This document shows, in pieces, positions 1 through 12,018 of a DNA stretch of 64,000 bases (its first letter is position 1; every line of letters begins with the position of its first letter). This stretch comes from Lepidostoma basale (lineage: Eukaryota > Arthropoda > Insecta > Trichoptera > Lepidostomatidae): assembly GCA_022606425.2 (NCBI GenBank), contig JAHDVF020000236.1, positions 434,001-498,000 on the forward strand, in the 5' to 3' direction. The notes below the pieces were generated by a model. That model had not been told where the DNA came from. It worked only from the letters and a program-made list of their open reading frames with translations, and did no database searches. The position numbers and the translations under genes are program-made.

Positions 1-765
1 TTGTTTATTATTGAAACTTTATTAATTATCTGTATATATTATCTAATTATATCTAATATGTATTATTCAATTATACTTAACATTCGAGACTGCTGGATTT
101 TTTATGTACAATGTTTTCGGATCACCTAAGAGATGAAAAATATGAAAATAAAGCAATGAAGTCGTATAGCTAAGCCCTAAAGTCTTCTGCCCCACCTAAT
201 CGTTCTCGGACAATTTGCAAAGAGTCAGGATCTCTGGACGACACCATTATGGGCATAGTGAAGAACTGTGCATGCATTTATGCTCCACCCGGACACAACC
301 GAAACACAAATTCTCAGTTTCAATTCGCATGGTTCTATGTATATTTCCTTTGATGTTCTATTTTTTCACCCTTTACGTCAATTTGGCTAATGCCGTAATG
401 ATATTAAGAGCTTTTCAATAAAATAATAGTAAGTAGTAGGAATGTTTCACAGGAAGATGTCATCTTAATAGCAGTTCCAGCGATGAGAGTTGTGAAGAGA
501 GAACCCTGGAATGTAATTAATGTATGCAGTTTTTTGTTTGTTCACAAACGCAAAAAATATTTTATGTTTCTTGAACAATGATGTAACACTCCATATTACG
601 AATGAAAACATCTGTTTTATACAAGTTTTATTATAATTTATGAGAATGAAATGTTTAATCTGTTTAAGACATTACAAAGAATATTTGATAATGCCTTAGA
701 CAGGTGAAACATGTCATTCCCATAAATTATAATAAAACTTTTAGAAAACAGACGTTATCATTTGC
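1..765. repeat. 3' flank: mostly empty, with one Penelope-type inverted segment at 600-760
   Basis: Nothing protein-like in 1-590. From about 600 to 760 two arms are inverted around position 680: TCTGTTTTATACAAG and TTTTATTATAATTTATGAG on the left mirror the sequence after 717. The right side holds a hammerhead-like piece: stem GCCT/AGGT at 693-705, GAAA at 706-709 and GTC at 713-715. Related copies are at about 43940-44000 and 60965-61110. Confidence 0.45.
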
Positions 766-769
766 TTTC

Positions 770-1040
770 TTCTTCTTTTTCATCTTCAGGCTTCTTCCTT
801 ACATTGCTGGATACAGGCTTCTTCTATTTTCTTCCACTCATCCCTGTCTTGTCTCTTCCGCATGCAGGTCGTTCCCACTGAATTATTCTAGATATGTCCA
901 TCGGGTATTGCCCTGTTCGCCGTCTTATTTCTTCATTTCGTATTTTGTCTCCGAGATTATCGCTGAGCATTTACCTCTTCATGGATCGTGGATTTTTAGT
1001 TTATGGACAATTTTTGCTGTTAGGGTGGTGTGCTCTATGT
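770..1040 (-). mobile_element. Degenerate RTE-like LINE 3' fragment
   Basis: On the minus strand, broken frames resemble the C-terminal part of an RTE-type reverse transcriptase (DKIRNEEIRRRTG, then a run ending in AAG-type repeats near 770). Stops and frameshifts are frequent. The assignment rests on this motif and on the GAA-rich tail, as in the better copies in this window. Confidence 0.45.
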
Positions 1041-1384
1041 CAGGATAGGCAGTATACATGCGTTAAACATTTGTATTAATTAGGCATAAAAATATGTTTT
1101 TAAAAATTGAATTTTGTAAATTATCATATAATATGCCACCTTGCTAATAAAATTATTTATTTAAAAATGTAAATATTTTAGTACCTAAAATGAGTTCTGT
1201 TTGATGTGGTTCCAGGCCCACCTTGGCGGTAAGTCAGAAAATGAGGGTAAAGGTGGTCGGCTGATAGCCTAGGCGTGCTTGCTGTGGGTGACAGATGTTG
1301 CGGGGAACCTGACACTATCTGAACGGACCATCCTCCAGGACTGAGTTACTTGTAAGAAGTTAAGTTGTTTTAAAATGCCTCTTC

Positions 1385-1655
1385 TCTTCTTTTTCTTCTT
1401 AGTGTAGGCCTTGTGGCCTGTTTCTTAAGGAATTGGCCTCCTGCGAGTTTGACTCCCAGATGTCGATCCATTTCTCTGGTGGTCTGCCCGGAGATCGTCT
1501 ACCTTGGAGTTGGCCTTGCAACACAACGAGAGGGAGTCTGGATGGTTCCATTCTCCTCACGTGTGCATACCAGTATCTTCTCCTGTGCCTTCCCCACCTA
1601 ATGACATCCTTGACCTCGAAGGTCTCAATGTACTGCTGCAGAAATGGCGGGATCA
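1385..1655 (-). mobile_element. RTE-like LINE 3' end, AAG-tailed family
   Basis: A minus-strand open frame (part of 1399-1716) reads VIRWGRHRRRYWYAHVRRME, then a Gly/Pro-rich end GRRSPGRPPEKW. It has the same ending as the long LINE copy at 55985-57385 (RRRYWRDHVARMD...PPGRPPKRW). A GAA-rich tail follows at about 1385. Confidence 0.75.
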
Positions 1656-1790
1656 GGGCAAAGAAGTTTGATAGAGTGAGACACACGGATCTGATGAAAA
1701 TGCTCAAGGCCTGCAATATTGATCTAAAGGATCAAAACTTCATCAAGAATCTCTACTGGTATCGAACATGGATGGAATTATAGAAATTTA
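1655..1790 (+). mobile_element. Reverse transcriptase fragment, opposite strand to its neighbour
   Basis: The plus strand reads FDRVRHTDLMKMLKACNIDL then KDQNFIKNLYW, a piece of the reverse transcriptase palm region (KAFDRV..H..L motif). It abuts the 3' fragment of another copy lying on the minus strand, so the two are joined head to head. Confidence 0.65.
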
Positions 1791-1799
1791 TCTTAATTA

Positions 1800-2030
1800 A
1801 TTAGGCTTTGTGGTCTATTTCTCTCGTGGGATCGGCCCCCTACTAAGTTAATTTTTAGCTGTCAATCCATCTTTTGGTGGTCTGCCCGGGGGTCGTCTAC
1901 CTTGGAGTTGGCCATCCAAAACAATGTGAGGAAGTCTAATGAATGTATTATTCTCACATGTGCATATTAATGTCTGGTTCGTTGCATCTAACACCTATGG
2001 ACATCTTCAACCTCGGATGGAAATTTAATA
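1800..2030 (-). mobile_element. Second copy of the AAG-tailed LINE 3' end
   Basis: Closely parallels 1400-1620 (shared TGGTCTGCCCGG, GTCGTCTACCTTGGAGTTGG on the plus strand) but is more decayed. The two 3' ends lie in the same orientation, separated by the reverse transcriptase scrap. Confidence 0.6.
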
Positions 2031-2090
2031 TTAGCAAGTATCCTTGACAAAATGGCAAAAATATATATTTTGAGTTATGTATATTAAGTT

Positions 2091-2280
2091 TGACGGCCTT
2101 TGTGGTAGAGCGGTAAGAGCTCTGGCTGCCATACCAAAGGATCCCGGTTCGATTCCCGGCGATGGAAGTGTGATTGTCACAGTGTCTTTGGTCTGGTGTA
2201 GAATTCACGTGACAATAATGGAAATAGATTTAGCTACCTATCACATTTTATGAGGATCAATATAAAAGCTAAAATCAAAT
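2091..2280 (+). mobile_element. tRNA-derived SINE, copy 1
   Basis: A tRNA-like head has an A-box-like TTTGTGGTAGAGCGGTAAG and a B box GGTTCGATTCCC in the usual spacing. A non-tRNA body follows (TGTCTTTGGTCTGGTG, AATTCACGTGACAATAA). Two further copies are at 34291 and 47259. Not a functional tRNA gene: no pairing acceptor stem, and the sequence runs on into the repeat body. Confidence 0.8.
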
Positions 2281-2289
2281 TGTATACAG

Positions 2290-5200
2290 TAATTGGGTTC
2301 GAATGACCTGTTGTATACAAAAAAAAGGTGTATTTACAAGAATGCATTTTCCTTGGGTGTTACACTGTCAAACAGGCAATCGCAGGATTGAAATGCGAAT
2401 ACAATATGTTGTGATGTTTTTTTTAAACTTATATAATGTATTTTGATGACTGTGACAGTAAATCTTGATTTTTTTAAATTTTTTATAATAATTTTCAAAT
2501 TTCCAACAATCAATTTAGTCACATTTCAGTAGGCAGAGGTTGCATATGTGATTGTGGGTGGAAGGTATCAGAAATGAAAGAAGATGTTTGGTTGCTTTAT
2601 ATTGACATTGATTACATTCTTTGTATTGTATAATAGGGATTAAATTTAGACATGTATAATTTTATGATTATGTTGTAACATTAATATCTTTTTGAAAATA
2701 AAATGGCACATAAAATTAATATACTTAATTTAAATATTCAATTCAATACCTGGTAGGTATGAATTTGAAATTAATCTAGGAAAACGCGAACTATAGTTCA
2801 GCTACGGTGTATGTAATTAAAAAGAGAGCAATTTTAAAAGATTCATTACCTTAGAGCTTATAAAAATAATAGAATACAGATATACAATATTTATTTAAAC
2901 GTAAAAATGTTATTTTTACTGAATTTATATTACATAGGTTTTTTTTTGTTTTATTTTTTTTAAAAGAAAAGTTGAGTCATACATACTTATGAATTGTTAG
3001 TTGCACGAATCGTCGCACAATCCGACTAGTGAAACTGTAGTAATTGATAAGAATTGAAGACATTTGGCAGGGTATTTAACACAGAGAGTGCCCAACAATT
3101 ATAATATGGAAATATCTATATATAAAATAGAATGCATTCGTAAATATTATATTACACGTACATTTACACAGATATAATGTATTAAAAAACATCGGCAATA
3201 CAGATTTTTTAAAATTACGATATACTCATCTTGCAAAATTCAATTCTAAAAATTTAGAATCCTCGCAATGAATATCAGTGTTAAAAATGCAGCATTTGTT
3301 TGTTAGAGAGGAGCTTGTGTAAACTGAATGTGTCGAGAAAGTAATGTGGAGTGAATGTGGTATCTTTTAAAATCTTGGCATTAATTATTTCTTTCTTTAC
3401 GTTTTCCCGCCTCTCAAGTAAACTAGGAATAGCTCACGTTCCTTAATAATGTGACAGTTTAATGACTAATCCTTACAGGCCAATTCGTGTTTAAACCATC
3501 ATTATCCTAATGTACAATATCACATGAAGTTATTCACTGCTGAATCACTAGTTCCGAATACTATTAAGTGTGCAATTTACTTCCATAATATCAGTCTCAT
3601 AAAGGAACAGATAACTGACATTTTAATGCGTCTTACGCATCCGTTTTTTCCCTTTTCATTTTTTTTAATAACCAACGCCTCCCACCCCAATAGATGAGCA
3701 TACATACGATTTACATCCTTTTTATCATGATAAAGAGTGCACACATGTTGCTGCGTTACTTTCAAACATTCCTACTTAAAACTTTATGTTATATTACAAG
3801 TTTTTTCAAATTTTTGGCAAACGTTTTTAAAATTAAGTCACATTCCAAACAGATGAACATTTTAGATTTTATATTAACAGAATTTTTATAAATTTCATTG
3901 AAATGACAAAATTGAATTTAAAAATTTTGGCACATAGGCAATTAACATTTTACTTCCCCATTCTTTCTTTCCATCCACCCCTAGATCCGCTTTTTAATTT
4001 CATTATTTTAAATGCACTTTGATGAAGATTGTATATTGGATAGAAGATGGTCAGAGAAGAGAGTATATTTATAAATCTCAGAACCTTTCTGATATTTAAA
4101 AAAATGAATTCAAAGAAATTTTAATTCCAATAGATATTTTTTAAGAGGATTATATCAAAAAAGTATTTATTTTTGATATTTCTTATGGAATGCTGACTCT
4201 GCATTCATTTTATTCTTCAACAATAAATATTGGTCAAAAATAATATCATATAATTACTGTAGCTATAAAGTATTTGATACTGCATGAAGATTCGATATGA
4301 TATATATTATATTTAAATTTAAATTAATTTAATTTCATGATTTATTTGAAATTAACAGTATTTCAGAGTAATTGAAAATATCTACCGGCTCTCTGAAATG
4401 GAAATGCATTGTTGGGTATCCTACTAACACGAAGTGCGAGTAATGCATGAAAATATATTTGGAAGGAAGGTATAATGTGTATGTACGTAGTGTAATGTGT
4501 TACGCAGGGGCAAGCCATTTTTCAGTTCAAATTCAGAATGTTCCTTGAAAGTTCCGTTGATTTATTTTTCATTCTTAAGAAAGTTATGGAAATCTTAAAT
4601 TATTTAAATTATCTTTGGTTACTTTTTCCTATGATCATTATAAATAATTATAATAAATTACTTTCAATTCAAATTTTTGAATTTAATGGGGCATTAGTTT
4701 TTTTACCTGAAGAATATATATTTTTTTACCTGATTATAATTTGTCAATTCTCACAAAACTCACATTTTTAAAATGGTTTCTGATAATCAAAAACTTGGGG
4801 TAACGCTTAAAATACTGAAATGACAGTAAAATGTAAGTATCGTTTTATCGTATTCGTAATATGAAATGCAGCACGACATCTTAAAATGCAGATTGAATGG
4901 CAACGGAATGTCACTTCAGAAATTGTAATTGTTATCCCATGAATATATTTATGTCTCCTCATTATTTTACAATTTTTTCTAGATTCCGTGATTATCCCCC
5001 TAATCACTGATTTTTTTTAGGTTATATGTACATACACAATATATAAGTAATATGTAAAATATAAATTATAAACATAACATAGTATTAAATATAAAAATAA
5101 GAAATAGGATAGTAAACACTTACAATCATTAATGTTACTAACATGTATTAATATATGTTAGATTGAGACAGGTACGCTACAATGTTATCTAATAAACGCA

Positions 5201-5640
5201 AAGAGTAGGACATTTACTACTTACATGGAAAGCAGAAGAGGTATATTTCACAAAGGATAGTTATACATTTATTCCCTTATATTACATATTACTTAAGGAA
5301 TTAAACCAAATTAATAATAGCATAACGTAATAAAATCTAGTGAATACAATTAGAATATAGGAATGGAACTCAATATTAATTCAGATCTAATAATTAATTT
5401 AAAAGTTTCAGAATGACTTCGTACTGGCAGGATGTTCTCAGGTCCTTGAAGCCCAGGGACTCAAAGGATGTGTATAAGGTATTTATTGATGGAATCAATA
5501 AGATCAATTAATTTTCAAATTTTCTCAACGATTATAATATATCAGATAAATGTATGAATTACAAGAAATATGTAACTTTTAAGGGTCATAGTATAAAGTT
5601 GCTATGAGCGTTATGGTAAAGAAAAACTATTATTATTAAT
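2290..5640. other. AT-rich stretch without recognisable features
   Basis: Searched on both strands for exons, reverse transcriptase or transposase motifs, and inverted repeats. Only short homopolymer and A/T-rich tracts are seen. The open frames here are low-complexity Phe/Leu/Ile/Tyr/Lys strings typical of AT-rich non-coding DNA. Confidence 0.6.
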
Positions 5641-5644
5641 TAAA

Positions 5645-5815
5645 TCGCTGTCTTTTTCATTTTGCACTTTCCCAGTAATGTTTTGAAGGTTTTATACCTT
5701 CGTCTTCGGGACAACGATAAAATCAAGATTTATATAGTTTTCTCGCTGATTAAGGTTTCGAATCCAAGAAAAATAATTTAGGAAGTTGAAAAAACAGTGT
5801 TTTAATTTATAAAAA
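5645..5815 (-). repeat. Penelope-type terminal segment with hammerhead-like relic (family P3)
   Basis: On the minus strand a GAAGG...CCTT stem is followed by CAAAAC in place of CGAAAC. The surrounding words (AACGATAAAATC, CAGTGTTTTAATTTAT) recur at 30.1, 43.7 and 53.2 kb. The core is mutated. Confidence 0.4.
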
Positions 5816-5819
5816 AATC

Positions 5820-8150
5820 ATCATTTTGGAATTTTACAGTGTTAATGCCTAAAGTTTATAAAAAATTACCCATTTAAAATATGAAAACACATGCCCTGGT
5901 GGTGATATGTGGATACTGATTTTCCCACAGTAATTCCCTATCGAAATCATTTAAATATTGAAAATTAATAAATGTGGGTATTTAGTATCTACATGTATGA
6001 GCAAAGAAGTCATTCTATTAATATTACGAGTATTTAAATGCGGCTAAACTCCAGACTCTTTAGTAATCGTAAAACACCTTAAGTACATCAAATATGTCAC
6101 TAATTTATTGAAGCACATATATTACAGCGTGAACTTGTGAATAAAAAAAATATAAAAAATTACATAATTAAAAATGAAATTTATGATAAAATATGTTGTT
6201 GCGAGAATGAAAAAATGATGTTTTGGTTAAATTAAAAATAATCCTGTCTTAAAGAAACATAAATTTAAGAGAACAATGTAATTTTAAACAGTGCTATCTG
6301 TTGATACCATCAAGATACATAATACCACAAATGACTTAGGACTAGCAAAAACACCTAATACATAATAAAGTTCACACTTGAATATGTCTTCTAACGGAGA
6401 GATTTCTGGAAACGAGTGACCAATTAATTGTCTAGTGAGAGGCTCCCGTGCATTAAGGAGCTCTCTAGTTTGGTAGCTTGGCTGTTCTAAGCTGCAGCGT
6501 GCGGAGCGCTACTAATACATATAAAGCAAACATCGATATAACTATATGTCTACTAGAAACAAATGTATCTTTGTTTCACATATAATATAAACACCGATAA
6601 AACAACTATTCAAATAAGTGCGAGCATTTTATTTTGACATCTTTTCTCCACTTAGATAGGTATATTACAAATCGTGTTTCACCTTTCAAACCGTTTTAAA
6701 TCTTGCAAGCTTTGGGATTCTTAATGCGTGGTTACTCTCAAATTAGTTTAATCATGTTCACTTTTAAGTGGCAGGCTTTAAGGTTAAAAAGAATAAAAAC
6801 TGGTTTCCTAATAAAGAAAGCCACCACAGTCCCTTTAGGGGCTTGCAGGGGGTGTCTCACTCCCCCCTGGTACATGGCGGTCGCGGCTTAGCCAATCGTA
6901 AAGAGAAGATTTAAAAACGGAATAATTTTTTTAAAAATATTTTATATATAAATATTCCAAGTAACAAAATATATTTATTTTTGTGTCTAAGAAATAACGT
7001 ATTATATAATAAATTTTTATATTGAATGTCATTATATAGAAAATGAATTTAATAAATGATCTTCTAATTTTAGTAGTAAGTAAGGTCGTAAATTTATTTT
7101 ATATCGTCAGTGCTTTTGGTGTGGCACCTGAAATACGAAAATATTTTTTATATGTTCTAGAAGCTCGCAATACATTGCACGAATAATGCCGATCTTTATA
7201 GTTATCGCTTTAGATGAACCGTCCGGTGGCTGCGGGTCTCTGCAGCTGTTAGGCTCCGTAAAGTTGATGAAGGACTAAAATGGGAACAGGTTAGCTTTGT
7301 TCTAATTTTTACAATAATAATAATAATATCGATCTGACTCGTGCCACCGTACAAACTTTTAATCATGTCAGAAGTGCTATGATCTTTTTTTGCACAAAAA
7401 TGAATGACGTATGTAAATCACAGAATGAGTAAGAAAATGTTAAGAAAGTGTATATATATAAAGTACTCTTCAATCAATAATAATGATACGGAGGAGTTCT
7501 GTACGAATAGAAATATAACAGAGTACGTAAACTATAATCTCACCGAGAGGATTAGTAAAATATTTGAATACAAAATTTTTATTAATGCACGTTGACTTAC
7601 ATAACTTCTAACTTAGCAATAAATTAAACAATAATAATTTCTTATTTTGGAAATCAGGTAAAAAATTTAAAGATAAACGAAATCACTAAAAATAATCCTT
7701 GTATTGATGGCTCAGTACACGTTTTTGATAAATATATATTTTTAAATATGAGACTTTTCGTTTATTAAAACTATGATTATATTTAAATTATATAAGTTTA
7801 ATTAAAAAAAAATTATCACACGTGAGAATACATTTTTTCTCCCCTAGGCCGAGAGACCGTGACTCAATCTTTCAATAATTTACGTCATCTTCCTACCGTA
7901 CTGTAATCAAGTGGTCCCAACTTGTGTCAAAATACCAACTCCGTTTTATAGTTATGTTCGTATCAATATGTCTTATAAGATTAGGGAAAAGTTTCAATCG
8001 ATCGGGTATACATTTTCAATTGCCAAATTCAAGTTGAGCGCATGTTTTCATAATGATAGCAAGCAAAATTGGCAGTTTACAGATATTTTAACTCGATTAT
8101 GTTGTATATGGATGACGAAAGCTACACTTTAAGAAGTGATATTAGACTAT
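5820..8150. other. AT-rich stretch, nothing supported
   Basis: No exon-like or transposon-coding sequence. A short GC-richer island at about 6830-6895 (TTAGGGGCTTGCAGGGGGTG) and another near 7210-7270 have no recognisable content. Confidence 0.55.
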
Positions 8151-8155
8151 CTTCT

Positions 8156-8290
8156 TTTGCCTAGCCTTGTCCCGCTATTTGGGGTCGGCTCTCCTAATAT
8201 GGTTCCGCCAAGTTTCGTGATCTTGGGTCATCTGGCTTTCTGGTCCCAACGCCCTCAGGTCGTTCCTAAGGTGTGGACATCTACATTGCA
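8156..8290 (-). mobile_element. LINE/SINE 3'-end scrap
   Basis: Contains CCCGCTATTTGGGGTCGG on the plus strand, a word I associate with arthropod LINE/SINE 3' ends. It lies just beyond the cyclase stop codon, about 220 bases downstream, so it may be part of the 3' UTR or just past it. Confidence 0.4.
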
Positions 8291-8508
8291 GTTGATATTA
8301 GACTAAAATGTACTATAAGTTGTTTGAAATCTCAGTTTAATTAGTCAGTACAGCAGTGGAATAATTATAAATCAATATAGCTTCAAAGAGATTTTGTTGA
8401 TCCATTTTTGTTTACAGAAAGTACATTCAATGCAGTCAAGTCATCGAAGATTGAAAAATCTACCAATCTTGCTCACTAGAAAACATGCGCGCTGGTTATT
8501 TTGTTTCT

Positions 8509-9050
8509 TTAAATTTTTTCATTGCGTTGGTGCATTTCGATGTCACCATTATTCTGAGACAAATTTGCAATCGGGTTCACAATCACGCTGGACAGGTCTG
8601 CGCTGCCAAATTTGGTTTCTGGCTTGACTTCTTTCTTGAGTAGGGGCATCGAACGGAACACGTTATCCGAAGTTGTGGCACCTTCATTAACAATGATGGT
8701 GCAGCTGTCGGCACCCTGGCTGAGATTGTCTCCTTGACCGTCATCAATTTCAATGCAGATTTTCTCTCCGTTTTTGGCTACGCGAGTGGTCCTCTTGGTG
8801 AGACCTTTTTCAAATGCGTTGGCTTGGGTGTTGTAAGGGGAGCCAAAGTTTGTAGGGACCGAAGTGGTGCGATTGGGGGTCATACCCTGTTGAGTGCTAC
8901 CGCTGGACCCGGCGGTTTCCAGGCGCTCGTGCATGCTGGCAGGACGCTTGGAAGTCCTGCCCCTGGGACGTATCTCAGAGCAAATGCTGAATGTGTCAGG
9001 GCTCTTCATTCCTCGTAGGCCCATGATGGCTCTGTTGGCTGGACGGTAAA
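8509..9050 (-). CDS. ADCY5/6-like: Adenylyl cyclase last exon: C-terminal tail and stop
   Basis: Residues 764-943, then TAA. It opens with VYRPANRAIMGLRGMKSPDT and contains Ser/Thr/Arg-rich segments (RPRGRTSKRPASMHERLE, GLTKRTTRVAKNGEK) that hold basophilic kinase-type sites, then a hydrophilic end (DIEMHQRNEKI). No domain is recognisable. Acceptor ATGTTTCCAG/TT. On the transcribed strand an ATTAAA at about 8341-8336, some 170 bases past the stop, is a possible polyadenylation signal, but this is weak. The codon pattern is balanced and uninterrupted for 180 codons, unlike the intron sequence around it. Confidence 0.9.
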
Positions 9051-9187
9051 CTGGAAACATTATTAAACCATTTATACATACACAGACCGTGGTTAATATA
9101 ATTTGATAGATTGTCCGAAATACCATTGCATAGAAGTGAAACACGGAACTGGCAAAAGAAGGATGAAAGTAGAATAAATCCACTATA

Positions 9188-10737
9188 CTACAGCCGTTTT
9201 AAACGGAGTCGTGGGGCCATAAATGTCAATAGAAATAGGGATGGGAAGCCCCAGGACTGTTATCGGTATACGGCTACCTGCTCTCGTGGTGTCGATGAGT
9301 CACTATAATGATTTTGTAATGATATGTACGTTATGATATGTACGATGAGTCACTAATGATTGGTTTTTACCGAATGCAGTGCTTTTTTGTTATAAATGTG
9401 TTTACTGCAATTAAATGAATTCATTCGTGTGTCACCACTCGTTACGCACTATGGATACTTTATTTTCCAACATTGATTTGAAGAAATTACATGGCGATAT
9501 TAGCCCTCAAACTCGAACAGTGATTCACAACGTATTCTTGTTTGTCAATGAATTGAAAAGTGATCCGAATAAAATAGCTTCTCTTAATTTCAACAAACCA
9601 CGTGAAATGGCCGCGTTTATTTGTGGTGTGAGTAGAGTGACAGTGGACCGAATAAAGACTGAATTATTGCAATCAAGCAGCCCCTGTACACCAAGAGCAA
9701 ATTTTAAGAAACAAGAAACTGTCACCAATATTGACGATTTTGATAAAAGTGTATTGAAGCGGACTGTAGGTTCATTTTATGATAGTGGAGAGTATCCGTC
9801 CGTGGCGAAAATATTAGAAAAATACCGAGAGCAATTACCTGATTTTAAATGCGGAAAAACTTCGATGAGAACACTCATGAAGGAGATTGGGTTCAAGTAT
9901 AAGAAAAATGCCGAAGGACGTAAATATTTAATGGAAAGAACAGATATTGTTTGTGCCAGAATGGACTTTTTAAGGAAATTGGATTTACTTAGAAGAACTA
10001 ACGATCAGCGGCCGCGTTTCTATCTGGATGAAACATGGATTAATCAAAACCATTCAAGAAAGCGTATGTGGCTTGGAAGCAACGATGAAGGAGGTTTCAA
10101 GAATCAGCCTGTAGGAAAAGGTCAAAGATTGATAGTTTGCCATGCTGGTTCCGCAAGGACTGGCTTTGTTCCAGAAGCGAAGCTAATATTTAAAGCGGTA
10201 AAATCGAAGGATGCTGATTATCACACAGAAATGGATGGCGATACATATATGGCATGGTTTTCCGCATTCCTAAATATACTTGAAGAGCCCTCAGTTATAA
10301 TCGTCGATCACTGATGAAGAAGACTCCGATGAGGATTGATACATTTTTTTGTAATATAAACGGCTCTTTTAAGGGCCACAATATGATCTACTTTGTTTTT
10401 TATACTTAACTTTCTTTCTGGGTTTATAGACATACGGTATACAAATTTTAAAATTAAACAATTTTTCTGTTTTTACTGGTATTTAATTTAGTATCTGGTA
10501 GTCACTAATTTCATACTAATTTAAACGCACGTAAAACCCATAAATAAAGTTTAATATCAAAACTTTGTTAACTCGTTAAAGTTTATGAACAAGATACGAT
10601 AATAAACGTTACTTATCGATATATTTATTTTATTGTTACGCCCATCCCTAAACCGCTCCATAAGGCCCGTAAGTGCAAGCGAGATAGACATAGGGAAATG
10701 ATTTATGGCCCCAAGACTCACTTCTGAGCGGCTCTAG
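9188..10737 (+). mobile_element. Tc1/mariner-type DNA transposon with TA target duplication
   Basis: Imperfect terminal inverted repeats of about 37 bases: the left end starts CTACAGCCG and contains GAGTCGTGGGGCCATAAAT (to 9224). The right end (10701-10737) mirrors it, ending GCGGCTCTAG. TA lies on both sides (9186-9187 and 10738-10739). It encodes one transposase frame and is nested in a LINE. Confidence 0.85.
9415..10314 (+). pseudogene. Transposase (IS630/Tc1-like DDE), truncated by internal deletion
   Basis: The 299-codon frame has an N-terminal DNA-binding half (FICGVSRVTVDRIKTEL is helix-turn-helix-like, about residues 68-84), then the start of a DDE_3-type core: first catalytic Asp in RFYLDETWINQNHS, second in VIIVD at the very end. 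The frame stops right after VIIVDH. In another frame, immediately downstream, comes ITDEEDSDED and a stop, an acidic tail that should end the intact protein. I infer an out-of-frame deletion that removed roughly the last third, including the third acidic residue. Not a host gene. Confidence 0.8.
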
Positions 10738-11192
10738 TATAGAAATGATATCTCTTAGATGAATGTGTGTAAATCTGTATATAGTAGTGTCAAATGCAAA
10801 CATAAGAAAATAATGCAGTGCAATTGTTATGAACAAAATAATGAAAGTTTTTTTTAAATGGTTCAGATATATGGAAATAATGAATGAATAAAGAAAGAAG
10901 AAAGAATGATTAAGAAAGTGTATGTAAACAACTTAAACGGAACAAGATGTAGAGGAAGACCAAGGAAACGTGACACGATCAAATTAATCAAATATTCAAT
11001 GTAGGCCACGTGATGAATGTTGAAGAGAAGTTTGTTATTAGGGTAAAGCTATGAAATATTTATATATTTTTTTGTATTGTGAAGTGTTATTGCAGGTTTA
11101 TGCATTTTGTAACTCTCCCCTGTGGGGCGAGTTCCAAAATGGACATGTCTTTAATTTTGGTGATAATCAACTAGAGAGGATATTTTTCGAAG

Positions 11193-11239
11193 TAGTTGTG
11201 GCTAAGAGCACAACTGAAGTGTGCTCTTAGCCACAACTA
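11193..11239. repeat. Perfect 20-bp inverted repeat (hairpin), 7-base loop
   Basis: Arms TAGTTGTGGCTAAGAGCACA (11193-11212) and its exact complement (11220-11239), loop ACTGAAG. No mismatch in 20 pairs. It lies in the last intron of the cyclase gene. Confidence 0.9.
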
Positions 11240-11420
11240 TGAAATCAATAATGGTTTTTGACAGACGGCACAAGCGCTCGTCAAGTTTACCTTTACGTTG
11301 TTCCTTGTTTTCTCATCGTCTCCGAGGAATTCAAAAATGGTTCATGAAAATTGGGTTATCAATAATGATATGAAATTTGAAAAAAAAGTGATAAAATGTC
11401 AGTTGTTATATAATATTTGT

Positions 11421-11539
11421 GTGCATGACACGATGTATGAATGTTAAGTATGCGATGTGAGAAGTATGTCAGGAAAGAAAAGTGTGGCTGTCCATGCTTT
11501 CTTCCTACCCCTTCGGGGATGGTTGCATTGGTAGTTAGA
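11421..11539 (+). mobile_element. TTAG-tailed LINE, 3' end only
   Basis: Encodes the terminal part (CATGACACGATGTATGAATG, ATGTCAGGAAAGAAAAGTGT) and the 3' end CCCCTTCGGGGATGG, with a single GTAGTTAG. It meets the next copy tail to tail. Confidence 0.8.
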
Positions 11540-11540
11540 A

Positions 11541-12018
11541 ACTAACTAACTAACTACCCATCACGCCGTCTCGCCGAAGGGGTAGGCAGAATGAATGATC
11601 TGCCACACTTTTCTTTCCTGACATATTTCTCTCGCTTCCTCAACATTCATACATTGTGTCATGCACGCGCGTCGATTGGCCGCACATTCTCACATGGCCG
11701 ACATTCATTATTTGATTTATTTGATCGTGCCACGTTTTCCTTGGTTTTCTTCTATTTCTGGTTCCATTTACATCATTACATAATTTTTTTTTTACCATTC
11801 TTTCTTCATTCATTCTTTCCACATGTCCAAACCATCTTAATGATCCTTTCATTATTTTGTTCATGACACCATCATTCGCACCGCATTCACTTATATTTTC
11901 ATTCGACACTCTATCATACACAGAGTATCCACACATTCGTCTAAGAGTTCTCATTTCTACTGCATTTATTCTAGTTTCATCCTTCTTTTGCCAGTTCCAT
12001 GCTTTGCTTCCATAATAA
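11541..12018 (-). mobile_element. TTAG-tailed LINE, 3' fragment
   Basis: The minus strand encodes [40 protein letters not shown] and [17 protein letters not shown], the C-terminal part of this LINE's reverse transcriptase protein. The 3' end GACGGCGTGATGG is followed by TAGTTAGTTAGTT. Confidence 0.9.

Larger units (their letters stand above)
9117..11035 (+). mobile_element. TTAG-tailed LINE, fragment split by a DNA transposon
   Basis: 9117-9187 encodes SETRNWQKKDESRIN. 10738-11035 continues the same protein in broken frames (MNKIMK, WFRYMEIMNE) and the matching nucleotide string for the end of the reverse transcriptase. The join across the inserted element restores the family sequence GCAGTAGAAATGAGATC. 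No stop-free frame remains. Confidence 0.8.

Noticed and set aside
2091..2180. tRNA gene
   Set aside because: A and B boxes are present, but the acceptor stem does not pair and the sequence continues into a body repeated elsewhere; it is a SINE head.
6830..6895. GC-rich island as a possible exon or promoter
   Set aside because: No splice-flanked frame, no conserved protein string and no core promoter pattern.
8734..9018. Open frame on the plus strand across the last cyclase exon
   Set aside because: Antisense shadow of a confirmed exon; no motif of its own. The same holds for 12203-12499, 13045-13365 and 22537-22758.
9415..10314. Host gene for a 299-residue protein
   Set aside because: Inverted ends with TA duplication and DDE-type motifs show it is a transposase.
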